Part shown: piece after piece, positions 7,170 to 14,489 of the stretch | Layout of the letters: each line of letters opens with the position of its first letter | Numbering within the stretch: the stretch's first letter is position 1 | Assembly: GCA_044238735.1 (NCBI GenBank) | Contig: JBIICS010000064.1 | Span: forward strand, 1 to 15,914 | Source: JBIICS01 sp044238735 | GTDB lineage: Bacteria > Bacteroidota > Bacteroidia > UBA4408 | DNA length: 15,914 nt | Direction: 5' to 3' | Notes under the pieces: model-generated | The model's input: the letters and a program-made list of their open reading frames with translations, nothing else | Database searches by the model: none | What the model was told of the DNA's origin: nothing | Program-made: the position numbers and the translations under genes

Positions 7170-7808
7170 ATGGCAGTATTTAAATTTAGAGCAGTTTTTG
7201 ATGGGGATATCGATTGTATAAGAGATATTGAAATCAAATCCGGTCAAACTTTTGAAGATTTACATAACGCGTTGTTAAACGCTATTAATTTCCAGTCGGG
7301 CGAATTAGCTTCTTTTTATGAAACAGATGATAACTGGAGAAAAGGCCGAGAGATATCGCTGGAAGATATGAGTGATGAGGATGATTCCCGTCCGGATGAT
7401 GAGAAACCTTTAATTATGCGCAAATGTAAGCTTCAGGATTTTATTGATGATCCCCACGCTAAATTTATTTGGGTATATGATTTTCTTAAAATGTGGACCT
7501 TTGCCCTTGAATTAATAAAAATTACGCCAAAAGAAGAACCGGTAATTATTTATCCTCGCCTGGTAAAATCTGAGGGAGATGCTCCAAAACAATTCATAAA
7601 TAATAATGCTGCAGTAGTAGATGAAGACGATGAAGATGATACTCCCAAGCGAAAAAGAAGTGCTTTAACTGATATGGGTGGCGTTGAAACCTATGCAGCT
7701 GATGATGAACTTGGTGATGAAGATGAATTAGGTGGGGAGGGAGATTCTGAGGAGGGCTTCGACGAGTTTTCGGGGGGAAATGGTGGTTATGATGATGATA
7801 ATTATTAG
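7170..7808 (+). CDS. pRiA4b ORF-3-like (IS1096 TnpR-like) family protein with acidic tail
   Basis: The 212-residue protein has two parts. Residues 1 to about 140 fit the plasmid pRiA4b ORF-3-like fold: an N-terminal FKFRAVFDGDIDCIRDIEI strand pair, a THD-like helix TFEDLHNALLNAINF, the motif YDFLKMWTFALEL at 103-115 (family form YDFGDxWxHxIxLE), and IIYPRLVKSEGDAP near 126-139, corresponding to the family's P-x-C-xxGxGxxPPED region but without the cysteine. From about 150 to the end the protein is low-complexity and strongly acidic (Asp/Glu/Gly), broken by a basic KRKR patch at about 160-163. The biochemical function of the family is not known to me. Despite the plasmid and transposon names, members are common chromosomal genes. 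There is no sign of a mobile element around it. It follows the CCA gene by 39 bp and has its own -7 box. Confidence 0.75.
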   Translation: MAVFKFRAVFDGDIDCIRDIEIKSGQTFEDLHNALLNAINFQSGELASFYETDDNWRKGREISLEDMSDEDDSRPDDEKPLIMRKCKLQDFIDDPHAKFIWVYDFLKMWTFALELIKITPKEEPVIIYPRLVKSEGDAPKQFINNNAAVVDEDDEDDTPKRKRSALTDMGGVETYAADDELGDEDELGGEGDSEEGFDEFSGGNGGYDDDNY

Positions 7809-7871
7809 TTAATTCTTGCCTTCTAACCTTTAAGTTGAATTGGAGATCTATTTATAAATAAGTTTGTGCTG

Positions 7872-8504
7872 TTAGGGAATATTTAAATACTTGTGTGTTT
7901 GAAGCGAAATCATCCATTGTGGATGTTGCATCACAAAATCAATAATTTTTGGAGACATTTCTACTCTTTTACTCCACTCGGGCTGTAAAAAAAGGTATGC
8001 ATTCTTGTTAACTTTTTCGGCATATTCCCTCGCAAATTCAAAGTCGTGATGGTTAAAAATAATAACCTTTAATTCGTTTGCTTGTTGTAAAATTTCGTTT
8101 GTTGGTTTAGCAGTTTTTTTGGGTGATAAGCAAATCCAGTCCCAGGTACCTGTTAAAGGGTAAGCACCCGATGTTTCTATAAAAGTTTCAAAGCCCTCTT
8201 TTTTCAATAAATCTGTTAATGGACCTAAGTTATATGATGTAGGTTCGCCACCGGTAACAACTATAGATTTGCCGGGATGTTTTTTCGCATGATTTACAAT
8301 GGTTTCAATAGGGGTAAGTGGATGCAGATCGGCATTCCAGCTTTCTTTAACATCACACCAATGACAACCCACATCGCAGCCACCCAGTCTGATGAAATAG
8401 GCCGCTTTACCAGTATTATATCCTTCGCCCTGAATGGTATAAAACTCTTCCATTAATGGAAGAAGTTTACCGGATTCAAATAATATTTTTTGTTCGGAAG
8501 TCAA
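7872..8504 (-). CDS. queE: 7-carboxy-7-deazaguanine synthase QueE
   Basis: This radical SAM enzyme converts 6-carboxytetrahydropterin to 7-carboxy-7-deazaguanine in preQ0/queuosine biosynthesis. The 210-residue protein has the substrate-entry segment PLMEEFYTIQGEGYNTGKAAYFIRLGG, the [4Fe-4S] motif CDVGCHWC (Cys43, 47, 50), and the SAM-binding TGGEP at 84-88. It ends SLQTHKYLNIP, as family members do. The start appears to be TTG at 8504. A stop codon lies four codons upstream in frame, and the next ATG (residue 18, at 8453) would remove residues that family members carry before LPLMEEF. QueD and QueC are not in the window. It is downstream of folD, separated by about 240 bp of unusual DNA, so it may not be co-transcribed with ffh-folD. 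Confidence 0.93.
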   Translation of the reverse strand: MTSEQKILFESGKLLPLMEEFYTIQGEGYNTGKAAYFIRLGGCDVGCHWCDVKESWNADLHPLTPIETIVNHAKKHPGKSIVVTGGEPTSYNLGPLTDLLKKEGFETFIETSGAYPLTGTWDWICLSPKKTAKPTNEILQQANELKVIIFNHHDFEFAREYAEKVNKNAYLFLQPEWSKRVEMSPKIIDFVMQHPQWMISLQTHKYLNIP

Positions 8505-8514
8505 ATTGAAATTT

Positions 8515-8740
8515 TAGAGATGAAATGTATGTGGTCGATTTAGTTTTCTGCTTACGCAGGAATAAAGTCGAGGATTAATTTTATTTTTTAGGTTCGTCGT
8601 AGCGGCCTCCGAGCCCCAATCTTTAAAAATCAAATGAACTGGATTAAGATTCTGGGGCAAGCCCAGATTGGCGCAGCGATTGGTGATACACGAGAATGAA
8701 TTTATTTCAAAATTTAACTTCAACTTCAAATTATAAAATA
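8515..8740. other. Structured, apparently non-coding spacer between folD and queE
   Basis: This stretch separates two genes of a same-strand run. It contains several potential pairings: TCTGGG at 8651-8656 with CCCAGA at 8662-8667 around a 5-nt loop; the competing longer pair GCCCCAATCTT at 8613-8623 with AAGATTCTGGGGC at 8646-8658 (a two-base bulge); and a small CTGC/GCAG hairpin at 8548-8559. Positions 8591-8690 are clearly richer in G and C than the surrounding AT-rich spacers. A 71-codon reading frame from a TTG at 8729 crosses it, but it has no start context and its composition is unlike the neighbouring genes. Candidate explanations are a dispersed repeat or MITE-like insert, a small RNA, or a cis-regulatory leader of queE. 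I cannot choose among them. Confidence 0.5.
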
Positions 8741-8745
8741 TATTT

Positions 8746-9627
8746 CTATTGATAATATTCTCTTGAAGCGGCGCTCCAGGTATTAAGCATTAAGGCAGCA
8801 ATCGTCATGGCTCCCACGCCACCGGGAACGGGTGTAATAGCGGATGTTAAAGGAGCTACTTCGTCAAATTTCACATCGCCCTTTAATCTAAATCCGCTTT
8901 TCGTCTCCGTACTTGGTACCCTGTGAATTCCAACATCAATAACAACCGAACCGGGTTTAATATAATCTTTCGAGATAATTCCTTCTTTACCAACAGCAGC
9001 AATTAATATATCCGCTTGCTTAGCCAGTTCAATAGTATTAGTGGATTTACTATGACAAAGAGTAACGCTTGCATTTCCAGGGTATTTATTTCGGCTCATA
9101 AGTATACTTACAGGGGTGCCTACAATATTACTTCTGCCAATAACCACACAGTGTTTTCCCTCGGTTTTTATTTGGTAATGTTCCAGCAGTTTAATAATTC
9201 CATAAGGTGTAGCACAAATAAATCCGGGTAATCCTTGCGCTAAACGTCCAATGTTTACAGAATGGAATCCGTCAACATCTTTTTTCGGACTCACGTATTG
9301 TGTTACTTTAAACTCGTTAATGTGTTTGGGTAAAGGAAGTTGAACAATTAATCCATCTATTTCTGGATTATTATTTATCTCCACAATTTTATCTAGTAAT
9401 TCTTTTTCAGATACGGTAGCAGAAAATTTAACAATGGTTGAGGTATATCCAATTTCGTGACAAGCTTTGTCTTTTGCACCAACGTAAGTTTCGGATGCGG
9501 GATCGTTACCTACTAGTATTGCAGCCAAATGAGGGGCTCTGTTTCCAGAGTCAATATAATCTTTAACTTTTAATCTTAAATCTTCTTTTATAGTTGCTGC
9601 TGCAATTCTTCCATCAAGTAGTATCAT
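8746..9627 (-). CDS. folD: Bifunctional methylenetetrahydrofolate dehydrogenase / methenyltetrahydrofolate cyclohydrolase
   Basis: FolD interconverts 5,10-methylene-, methenyl- and 10-formyl-tetrahydrofolate using NADP in the cytosol, and supplies one-carbon units for purines and initiator fMet. The 293-residue protein has the catalytic region NDPASETYVGAKDKAC with Tyr48 and Lys52, then DGLIVQLPLPKHI at 91-103 and PKKDVDGFH at 114-122. The Rossmann motif GRSNIVGTPV is at 164-173, and TPVPGGVGAMT is near the C-terminus. Length and motifs are standard. The ATG at 9627 follows the ffh stop by 5 bp, so ffh and folD are almost certainly co-transcribed. Confidence 0.97.
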   Translation of the reverse strand: MILLDGRIAAATIKEDLRLKVKDYIDSGNRAPHLAAILVGNDPASETYVGAKDKACHEIGYTSTIVKFSATVSEKELLDKIVEINNNPEIDGLIVQLPLPKHINEFKVTQYVSPKKDVDGFHSVNIGRLAQGLPGFICATPYGIIKLLEHYQIKTEGKHCVVIGRSNIVGTPVSILMSRNKYPGNASVTLCHSKSTNTIELAKQADILIAAVGKEGIISKDYIKPGSVVIDVGIHRVPSTETKSGFRLKGDVKFDEVAPLTSAITPVPGGVGAMTIAALMLNTWSAASREYYQ

Positions 9628-9632
9628 ACAAT

Positions 9633-10970
9633 TTATCTGCGGCCCATATTAGGCATATTTTTCATCATTTTCATCATTTGCGTTTTATCACCCATCATAC
9701 GCATCATTTTACGGGTATCTTCAAATTGTTTTAAAAGCTTGTTTACCTCTGCAATATCATTTCCGCTACCCATAGCTATTCTTCTTCTTCTGGAACCGTT
9801 TAAAATATCAGGATTTTTTCTTTCTTCAATGGTCATGGATTGAATAATGGCTTCTATGTGCTTAAATGCATCATCGCTTATATCAATATCTTTTAAGGCT
9901 TTGCCCATTCCGGGAATCATAGATACTAAATCTTTAAGATTCCCCATCTTTTTTATTTGCTGTAATTGCCCCATAAAATCTTCGAAATCGAATTTATTTT
10001 GAGCAATTTTCTTTTGTAATTTTTTGGCTTCCTCTTCATTAAACTGGGCTTGTGCTCGTTCTACAAGGGAAACCACATCACCCATACCCAAAATACGATC
10101 GGCCATTCGTTCGGGATAAAATACATCCAGCGCCTCCATTTTTTCTCCGGTACCAATAAACTTTATTGGTTTATCTACAACCGATTTAATGGATAAAGCG
10201 GCACCACCTCTGGTGTCACCATCTAACTTGGTTAAAATAACACCGTCAAAATTTAACACATCATTAAACGATTTGGCGGTATTAACAGCATCTTGCCCGG
10301 TCATGGAATCCACCACAAATAATATTTCTTGTGGATTAACCCCTTTTTTAATATTGGCAATCTCATTCATCATAGCTTCGTCTATAGCTAAACGACCGGC
10401 CGTATCTATGATTACTACATTTAAATTATTTTGCTTAGCATGTTCAATGCCTTGTTTTGCAATTTCAACGGGGTCTTTACTTTCAAAATTGGTGAAAACG
10501 GGAATGCCGATTGAGTCGCCTACCACTTTTAACTGATCGATAGCGGCCGGGCGATAAACGTCGCAGGCAACCAATAAAGGTTTACGCCCTTTTTTATTCT
10601 TAAGAAAATTAGCCAATTTACCCGAATGTGTGGTTTTACCGCTTCCTTGAAGGCCCGACATTAAAATGACCGATGGATTACCATTGAGGTTTATATCGCT
10701 CATACCGCCACCCATTAGGGCTGCCAATTCATCGTGAACTAATTTGGTCATTAATTGACCCGGAGAAATAGCCTGAATAACATTTTGTCCAAGGGCCTTT
10801 TCTTTAACTGTATCGGTAAATTGTTTTGCTATTTTATAATTAACATCCGCGTCTAACAGGGCTTTTCTGATCTCTTTTAAGGTTTCAGCTACGTTAATCT
10901 CACTAATCTGTCCTTTTCCTTTTAAAACTTTAAACGCTCTCTCGAGCTTGTCGGATAAATTTTCAAACAT
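9633..10970 (-). CDS. ffh: Signal recognition particle protein Ffh (SRP54)
   Basis: Ffh is the GTPase that, with 4.5S RNA, binds signal sequences of nascent membrane and secreted proteins and delivers them to FtsY. The 445-residue protein has an N domain (about 1-95), the G domain with P-loop GLQGSGKT at 106-113, DVYRPAA at 137-143, DTAGR at 189-193 and TKLDGDTRGGA at 247-257, and a methionine-rich M domain with GSRRRRIAMGSG (RNA-binding SxSxRxRIAxGSG pattern) and a terminal MMKMMKNMPNMGRR. Everything expected is present. The gene heads the ffh-folD unit. FtsY and the 4.5S RNA gene are not seen in the window. Confidence 0.97.
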   Translation of the reverse strand: MFENLSDKLERAFKVLKGKGQISEINVAETLKEIRKALLDADVNYKIAKQFTDTVKEKALGQNVIQAISPGQLMTKLVHDELAALMGGGMSDINLNGNPSVILMSGLQGSGKTTHSGKLANFLKNKKGRKPLLVACDVYRPAAIDQLKVVGDSIGIPVFTNFESKDPVEIAKQGIEHAKQNNLNVVIIDTAGRLAIDEAMMNEIANIKKGVNPQEILFVVDSMTGQDAVNTAKSFNDVLNFDGVILTKLDGDTRGGAALSIKSVVDKPIKFIGTGEKMEALDVFYPERMADRILGMGDVVSLVERAQAQFNEEEAKKLQKKIAQNKFDFEDFMGQLQQIKKMGNLKDLVSMIPGMGKALKDIDISDDAFKHIEAIIQSMTIEERKNPDILNGSRRRRIAMGSGNDIAEVNKLLKQFEDTRKMMRMMGDKTQMMKMMKNMPNMGRR

Positions 10971-10992
10971 GTACTATAGGTTTTAAGGTTGT

Positions 10993-11006
10993 AAATATCG
11001 ATATTT
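10993..11006. promoter_or_regulatory. Perfect 14-bp palindrome upstream of ffh
   Basis: AAATATCGATATTT is its own reverse complement and lies 22 bp upstream of the ffh ATG, in the ffh promoter region. It could be an operator half-pair, a start-site-proximal element, or chance in an AT-rich spacer. I see no second copy in the window. Confidence 0.35.
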
Positions 11007-11049
11007 TTTAGGGTTTAACGAAACATTAGCTCAATAAACTCCAATAAAA

Positions 11050-11067
11050 AAGCCCCTTTCGGGGCTT
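11050..11067 (-). terminator. Intrinsic terminator of the T9SS cargo gene
   Basis: AAGCCCC at 11050-11056 pairs perfectly with GGGGCTT at 11061-11067 around a TTTC loop. On the minus strand the stem is followed by a T-run, 7 bp after the stop at 11074. It separates this gene from ffh. Confidence 0.93.
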
Positions 11068-11073
11068 CGTTTG

Positions 11074-11964
11074 TTATTCTTTTACAAATCGTTGGATAAT
11101 TTTTTCCTGGTTAGTAATTGCCTCTAAGAAATATACACCAGGCGAAAGCTTTTCTATATCTATATTACCGTTAGTTGTATTAGTTTTTAAAACTAAAGAG
11201 CCTAATGCATTTAAAACATTTACTTCAGTTGAATTAGCTTTTAATCCTTTTATACTGATGTAATTATTTGCAGGGTTAGGCATTAGCTTAACCGAGTTGG
11301 CATTTATTGATTTAATACCTGTTAGACCTGCAAAGCCGAGGTTGTCTACATAAAGGGTAGAGCCAATAGCATGATTTGCATCTAATATGGCGCTTGACGA
11401 AATAAAAATGATCATAGAATCCGGCATTGTATTATTAGGCACGCCGTTATCCCATTCAATGTTCATAGACATTCTTTTAAAGCCGCTTGTATTATTTCCT
11501 TCCTGAAACATACCCTGCCCTAATAAATTTCTATTTTTAAAAAATCTACACAAAAAAGTTGCAGAATCATTACTACTTGCGGCTGGGGTATAATTATAGT
11601 AACCCACCACAGAGTCTGGTCTTTCTGAATATATCCAAGAAACCGGAACTATCTTTTCAATTGTAAAATCACTGATATTACCACTATAACTTCCGTTTGT
11701 AATAAAGCCCGGAATACTGGCTACGACGGGTTGTCCGCTTATGGTTGTTAATTTAATCGAATAACCACCACTCTTTTTAATTGTAGATTCCTGATATACA
11801 TTTTGGGCGCCAAATACACCAATATAATCGTTGGTGGAGCTCCAGCCGGCTGCTTTTTTAGTAGAACTCCAATATTCAAATCCCGAATTGTTAATTTGGG
11901 GCGATTGTGCATTTACAATCCCAAAACTTAGAGCCGATAAAAGTAATGTGTAGATTTTCTTCAT
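11074..11964 (-). CDS. Secreted protein with T9SS type A sorting domain
   Basis: This 296-residue exported protein begins with a signal peptide, MKKIYTLLLSALSFGIVNAQ. The middle opens with a NNSGFEYWSSTKKAAGWSST motif, and its later LYVDNLGFAG resembles the last strand of jelly-roll (carbohydrate-binding-like) modules, so a beta-sandwich domain is a reasonable inference, but I cannot name a ligand. The last roughly 75 residues are a typical T9SS type A C-terminal domain: a KLMPNPANNYISIKG start, NVLNALGSLVLKTNT, IDIEKLSPGVYFLEAI, and a final KIIQRFVKE. Such domains direct export through the type IX system and attachment or release at the cell surface. The gene has its own -7 box and terminator, so it is probably monocistronic. 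Confidence 0.9.
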   Translation of the reverse strand: MKKIYTLLLSALSFGIVNAQSPQINNSGFEYWSSTKKAAGWSSTNDYIGVFGAQNVYQESTIKKSGGYSIKLTTISGQPVVASIPGFITNGSYSGNISDFTIEKIVPVSWIYSERPDSVVGYYNYTPAASSNDSATFLCRFFKNRNLLGQGMFQEGNNTSGFKRMSMNIEWDNGVPNNTMPDSMIIFISSSAILDANHAIGSTLYVDNLGFAGLTGIKSINANSVKLMPNPANNYISIKGLKANSTEVNVLNALGSLVLKTNTTNGNIDIEKLSPGVYFLEAITNQEKIIQRFVKE

Positions 11965-11988
11965 TTATAAGGTTTTTAAATTTTGAAT

Positions 11989-11996
11989 CAAAATTA
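11989..11996 (-). promoter_or_regulatory. TAnnTTTG -7 box for the T9SS cargo gene
   Basis: The minus strand reads TAATTTTG, 24 nt before the ATG at 11964. A TTTC, one mismatch from TTTG, lies at 12016-12019, exactly 19 nt upstream, giving a near-consensus promoter. Confidence 0.65.
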
Positions 11997-12045
11997 AAAT
12001 TATTTACGAGATAGAGAAATTTAGTATATAAAACATAAATTAAAG

Positions 12046-13275
12046 TTATTTGGATAAGCCTTCGGAAGCGATATAGGAGGTGCTCCAGGCATTTTGAAAA
12101 TTAAAGCCACCCGTTATACCGTCTACGTTTATAACCTCACCTGCAAAATATAGCTGCGGTAATAGCTTTGATTCCATTGTTTTTAGGTTTATTTCTTTTA
12201 AATCAACCCCTCCACAGGTAACAAATTCTTCTTTAAACGTGGTTTTCCCCTTTGCATTAAATGTTTGATTAAAGAGTGTTTCGTTTAGTTGGTTAAGTTC
12301 TTTTGCCGATAAATCTCTCCATTTTTTTTTGGCTTCTATTCCTAAAACCTCATAAATAAAATACTCCCATAAACGACCAGGTATTTCTGCAGGTTTAAAA
12401 TTTGCAATTTCGCCATTAGCATGTTTATGCTTTATTTCAAGTAAGTATTCTCTAACCTCATCAAAATTTTTAGGGTAAAGCCAATTTATTCTAAATTCGA
12501 AATTATAATTTTTATCAGCTAACGCTTTGGCCATAAACGCCGATGTTTTTAAAATAGCCGGACCACTTAATCCCCAGTGTGTGATAAGAACAGGACCATT
12601 TATTTCAGTTTTCAATTCTTTAATTTTTACACTTGCATTTTTAACACTAAGGCCCATTAATTGGGTAATGGGGTTGCCGGGTAAATTAAAAGTAAACAAA
12701 CTGGGTAATGGATTTAAAACATTATGACCTAATTTCTTTATAAAATCAAATTGATTTATTTTTGGGAAACCGCCACACGCAATTAAAATTTTATTTCCTG
12801 TAATCTGATTATTTGAGTTTTTTGAAGTAACCATGAAGTTGCCTTCTTTTTTATTTATCTCTTCTACATTAAAACCCGTTATTATTTTGATATTAAGCTC
12901 TTTTGCGAGTTCCAGGAAGCAATCGATAATAGTTTGAGAAGAATTGCTTTTGGGAAACATTCTGCCGTCGTCTTCAGCTACAATTGTAATCCCAAATTTC
13001 TTAAACCAATCTAATGTGTTTTGGGGGTTAAATTCATTAAAAACATGACGTAATTCTTTTTCACCTCTTGGATAATTTTTTACCAAAGTAGAGTTATCGA
13101 AACAATGGTGCGTAACATTACATCTTCCTCCACCCGATATTTTTACTTTACTTAATAGTTTTTCGCTTTTTTCAAGAATTACAATTTTTAATGCAGGATT
13201 TTTTAGAGCAGTATTTATTGCTCCAAAAAAGCCGGCAGCACCGCCACCAATAACTATTATATCGGTATTTAGCAT
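12046..13275 (-). CDS. BaiN/HI0933-like FAD-dependent oxidoreductase
   Basis: This is a 409-residue flavoprotein of the HI0933/YhiN/BaiN type. The FAD-binding Rossmann motif DIIVIGGGAAGFFGA spans residues 5-19. The family hallmark KISGGGRCNVTHH spans 45-57. The ACGGFPKIN segment is near the middle. The C-terminal FAD-contacting region reads YFAGEVINVDGITGGFNFQNAWSTSYIASEG. Family members reduce or oxidise poorly defined substrates, and the specific reaction here is unknown. The ATG at 13275 is forced by the closeness of the FAD motif to the N-terminus. It starts just 8 nt after the sucD terminator hairpin and lacks a visible ribosome-binding sequence, which raises the question of how it is expressed. 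Confidence 0.9.
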   Translation of the reverse strand: MLNTDIIVIGGGAAGFFGAINTALKNPALKIVILEKSEKLLSKVKISGGGRCNVTHHCFDNSTLVKNYPRGEKELRHVFNEFNPQNTLDWFKKFGITIVAEDDGRMFPKSNSSQTIIDCFLELAKELNIKIITGFNVEEINKKEGNFMVTSKNSNNQITGNKILIACGGFPKINQFDFIKKLGHNVLNPLPSLFTFNLPGNPITQLMGLSVKNASVKIKELKTEINGPVLITHWGLSGPAILKTSAFMAKALADKNYNFEFRINWLYPKNFDEVREYLLEIKHKHANGEIANFKPAEIPGRLWEYFIYEVLGIEAKKKWRDLSAKELNQLNETLFNQTFNAKGKTTFKEEFVTCGGVDLKEINLKTMESKLLPQLYFAGEVINVDGITGGFNFQNAWSTSYIASEGLSK

Positions 13276-13283
13276 AAATAAAA

Positions 13284-13307
13284 AAGCCTGGTTGAATAAC
13301 CAGGCTT
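13284..13307 (-). terminator. Intrinsic terminator of sucD, abutting the next start codon
   Basis: AAGCCTGGTT at 13284-13293 pairs perfectly with AACCAGGCTT at 13298-13307 around a GAAT loop, and the minus strand continues with a T-run. It lies 19 bp after the sucD stop. The T-run occupies the whole space up to the ATG of the flavoprotein gene at 13275. Confidence 0.93.
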
Positions 13308-13326
13308 AGTTTAGTCTATTTTAATA

Positions 13327-14208
13327 TTAAGCAGTCACTTTTCCTAAAGCAGCTACCATTGTTTTACCAATATGTGCGGGAGATTCTACCACATGAATAC
13401 CACATTCGCGCATAATTTTCATTTTGGCTGCAGCAGTATCATCAGCTCCACCAACAATAGCGCCGGCATGGCCCATACGGCGTCCCGGAGGCGCTGTTTG
13501 TCCGGCAATAAAGCCTACAACTGGTTTAGTACCATTTGCTTTAATCCAACGGGCAGCTTCGGCTTCCATTCCTCCACCAATTTCACCAATCATAACTATG
13601 CCTTCAGTTTCGGGGTCTTTCATTAATAATTCAACAGCTTCTTTTGTTGAAGTACCAATAATAGGATCGCCACCAATTCCAATAGCTGTAGTAACTCCTA
13701 AACCTGCTCTCGCAATTTGGTCTGCAGCTTCGTATGTTAAAGTTCCTGATTTAGAAACGATACCGATTTTACCTTTTTTGAAAACGAAACCAGGCATAAT
13801 ACCCACTTTGGCTTCGTCTGCGGTAATAATACCAGGGCAATTTGGACCAATTAAACGACAATTTTTACCGTTTATATAATCTTTTGCTTTAATCATATCA
13901 GCAGTAGGAATACCTTCGGTTATGCATACAATTACTTTAATTCCTGCGTCTGCTGCTTCCATTATAGCATCAGCGGCAAATGCCGGAGGAACAAAAATTA
14001 TAGATACATCAGCACCGGTTTTGCTAACGGCATCCGCAACAGTATTAAATACCGGACGATCTAAATGCGTTGATCCACCTTTACCAGGTGTAATACCTCC
14101 CACAACATTGGTTCCATATTCAATCATTTGTCCGGCATGAAAAGTACCTTCACTACCTGTAAATCCTTGAACTACAATTTTTGAGTTTTTATTTACTAAT
14201 ACTGACAT
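13327..14208 (-). CDS. sucD: Succinate-CoA ligase (ADP/GDP-forming) subunit alpha
   Basis: This TCA-cycle enzyme subunit binds CoA and carries the phosphohistidine. The 293-residue protein has the CoA-binding segment VQGFTGSEGTFHAGQMIEYG at about 13-32, GGITPGKGG at 37-45, the GPNCPGII loop at 121-128, SKSGTLTYEAADQI at 152-165, and the active-site histidine at 247 in GRRMGHAGAIVGG. Length and motifs are standard. SucC, the beta subunit, is not adjacent. Separate sucC and sucD loci are, to my knowledge, usual in Bacteroidota. The ATG at 14208 follows a -7 box by 23 nt. Confidence 0.97.
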   Translation of the reverse strand: MSVLVNKNSKIVVQGFTGSEGTFHAGQMIEYGTNVVGGITPGKGGSTHLDRPVFNTVADAVSKTGADVSIIFVPPAFAADAIMEAADAGIKVIVCITEGIPTADMIKAKDYINGKNCRLIGPNCPGIITADEAKVGIMPGFVFKKGKIGIVSKSGTLTYEAADQIARAGLGVTTAIGIGGDPIIGTSTKEAVELLMKDPETEGIVMIGEIGGGMEAEAARWIKANGTKPVVGFIAGQTAPPGRRMGHAGAIVGGADDTAAAKMKIMRECGIHVVESPAHIGKTMVAALGKVTA

Positions 14209-14231
14209 ATTTAATATTTTTTATTAAGTTC

Positions 14232-14239
14232 CAAAATTA
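14232..14239 (-). promoter_or_regulatory. TAnnTTTG -7 box for sucD
   Basis: The minus strand reads TAATTTTG. The predicted leader before the ATG at 14208 is about 17 nt. An ATTG, one mismatch from TTTG, lies 21 nt upstream and may act as the -33 element. Confidence 0.65.
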
Positions 14240-14333
14240 TCAAAATAATATAAATGTATACAATTGCATAGGAGCATATTTTAGATTTTTATTAACTTTT
14301 TTTTTGAATCAAAGCGGTTGCCTATAACGTTTT

Positions 14334-14488
14334 GCGCACAGGCACGAGAAAGCCATTAAAAGATTATCACGTTTCTGTAAACCAAAACCTAATTAAAGGT
14401 ACAAACGGTTGGTGCAAATTGCAACAATTATTTACCTTATTTCAAAACAATTTGCACTAGTCACCACTGGCTTTTTGTGCTTGTGCGC
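14334..14488. repeat. Long imperfect palindrome with nested perfect inverted repeat (attC-like or MITE-like)
   Basis: The outer arms at 14334-14354 and 14469-14488 (21 and 20 nt) pair along nearly their whole length with a few mismatches and one bulge; both end in GTGCGC/GCGCAC. Nested inside, GTGCAAATTG at 14412-14421 and CAATTTGCAC at 14448-14457 are exact reverse complements around a 26-nt loop. The outer helix is bordered by CTATAACG at 14322-14329 on one side and by TGTTAGCT at 14489-14496 on the other, so AAC/GTT triplets flank the folded site. No reading frame of note crosses it. The overall plan (boundary triplets, two nested arms, a long central loop) resembles a folded integron recombination site or a small hairpin transposable element. 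Confidence 0.75.
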
Positions 14489-14489
14489 T

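Noticed and set aside
7170..7808. Mobile element suggested by the pRiA4b/IS1096 family name
   Set aside because: There are no terminal inverted repeats, target duplications or transposase nearby. The family is often chromosomal.
7809..7871. Terminator between the convergent pRiA4b-like and queE genes
   Set aside because: I looked for a stem with a T-run and found none that was convincing.
8591..8690. A tRNA or tmRNA fragment in the GC-rich part of the folD-queE spacer
   Set aside because: A GGTTCG stretch is present, but no acceptor stem, anticodon arm or cloverleaf can be formed around it.
8514..8729. A 71-codon minus-strand reading frame in the folD-queE spacer
   Set aside because: It starts at TTG without context, crosses the hairpin-forming GC-rich core, and its composition is unlike neighbouring proteins. 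It is better explained as non-coding or repeat DNA.
13424..13879. 151-codon plus-strand frame antisense to sucD
   Set aside because: It is the antisense of a highly conserved gene. Its Pro/Ala/Ile-rich translation is an artefact of sucD's glycine- and alanine-rich codons.
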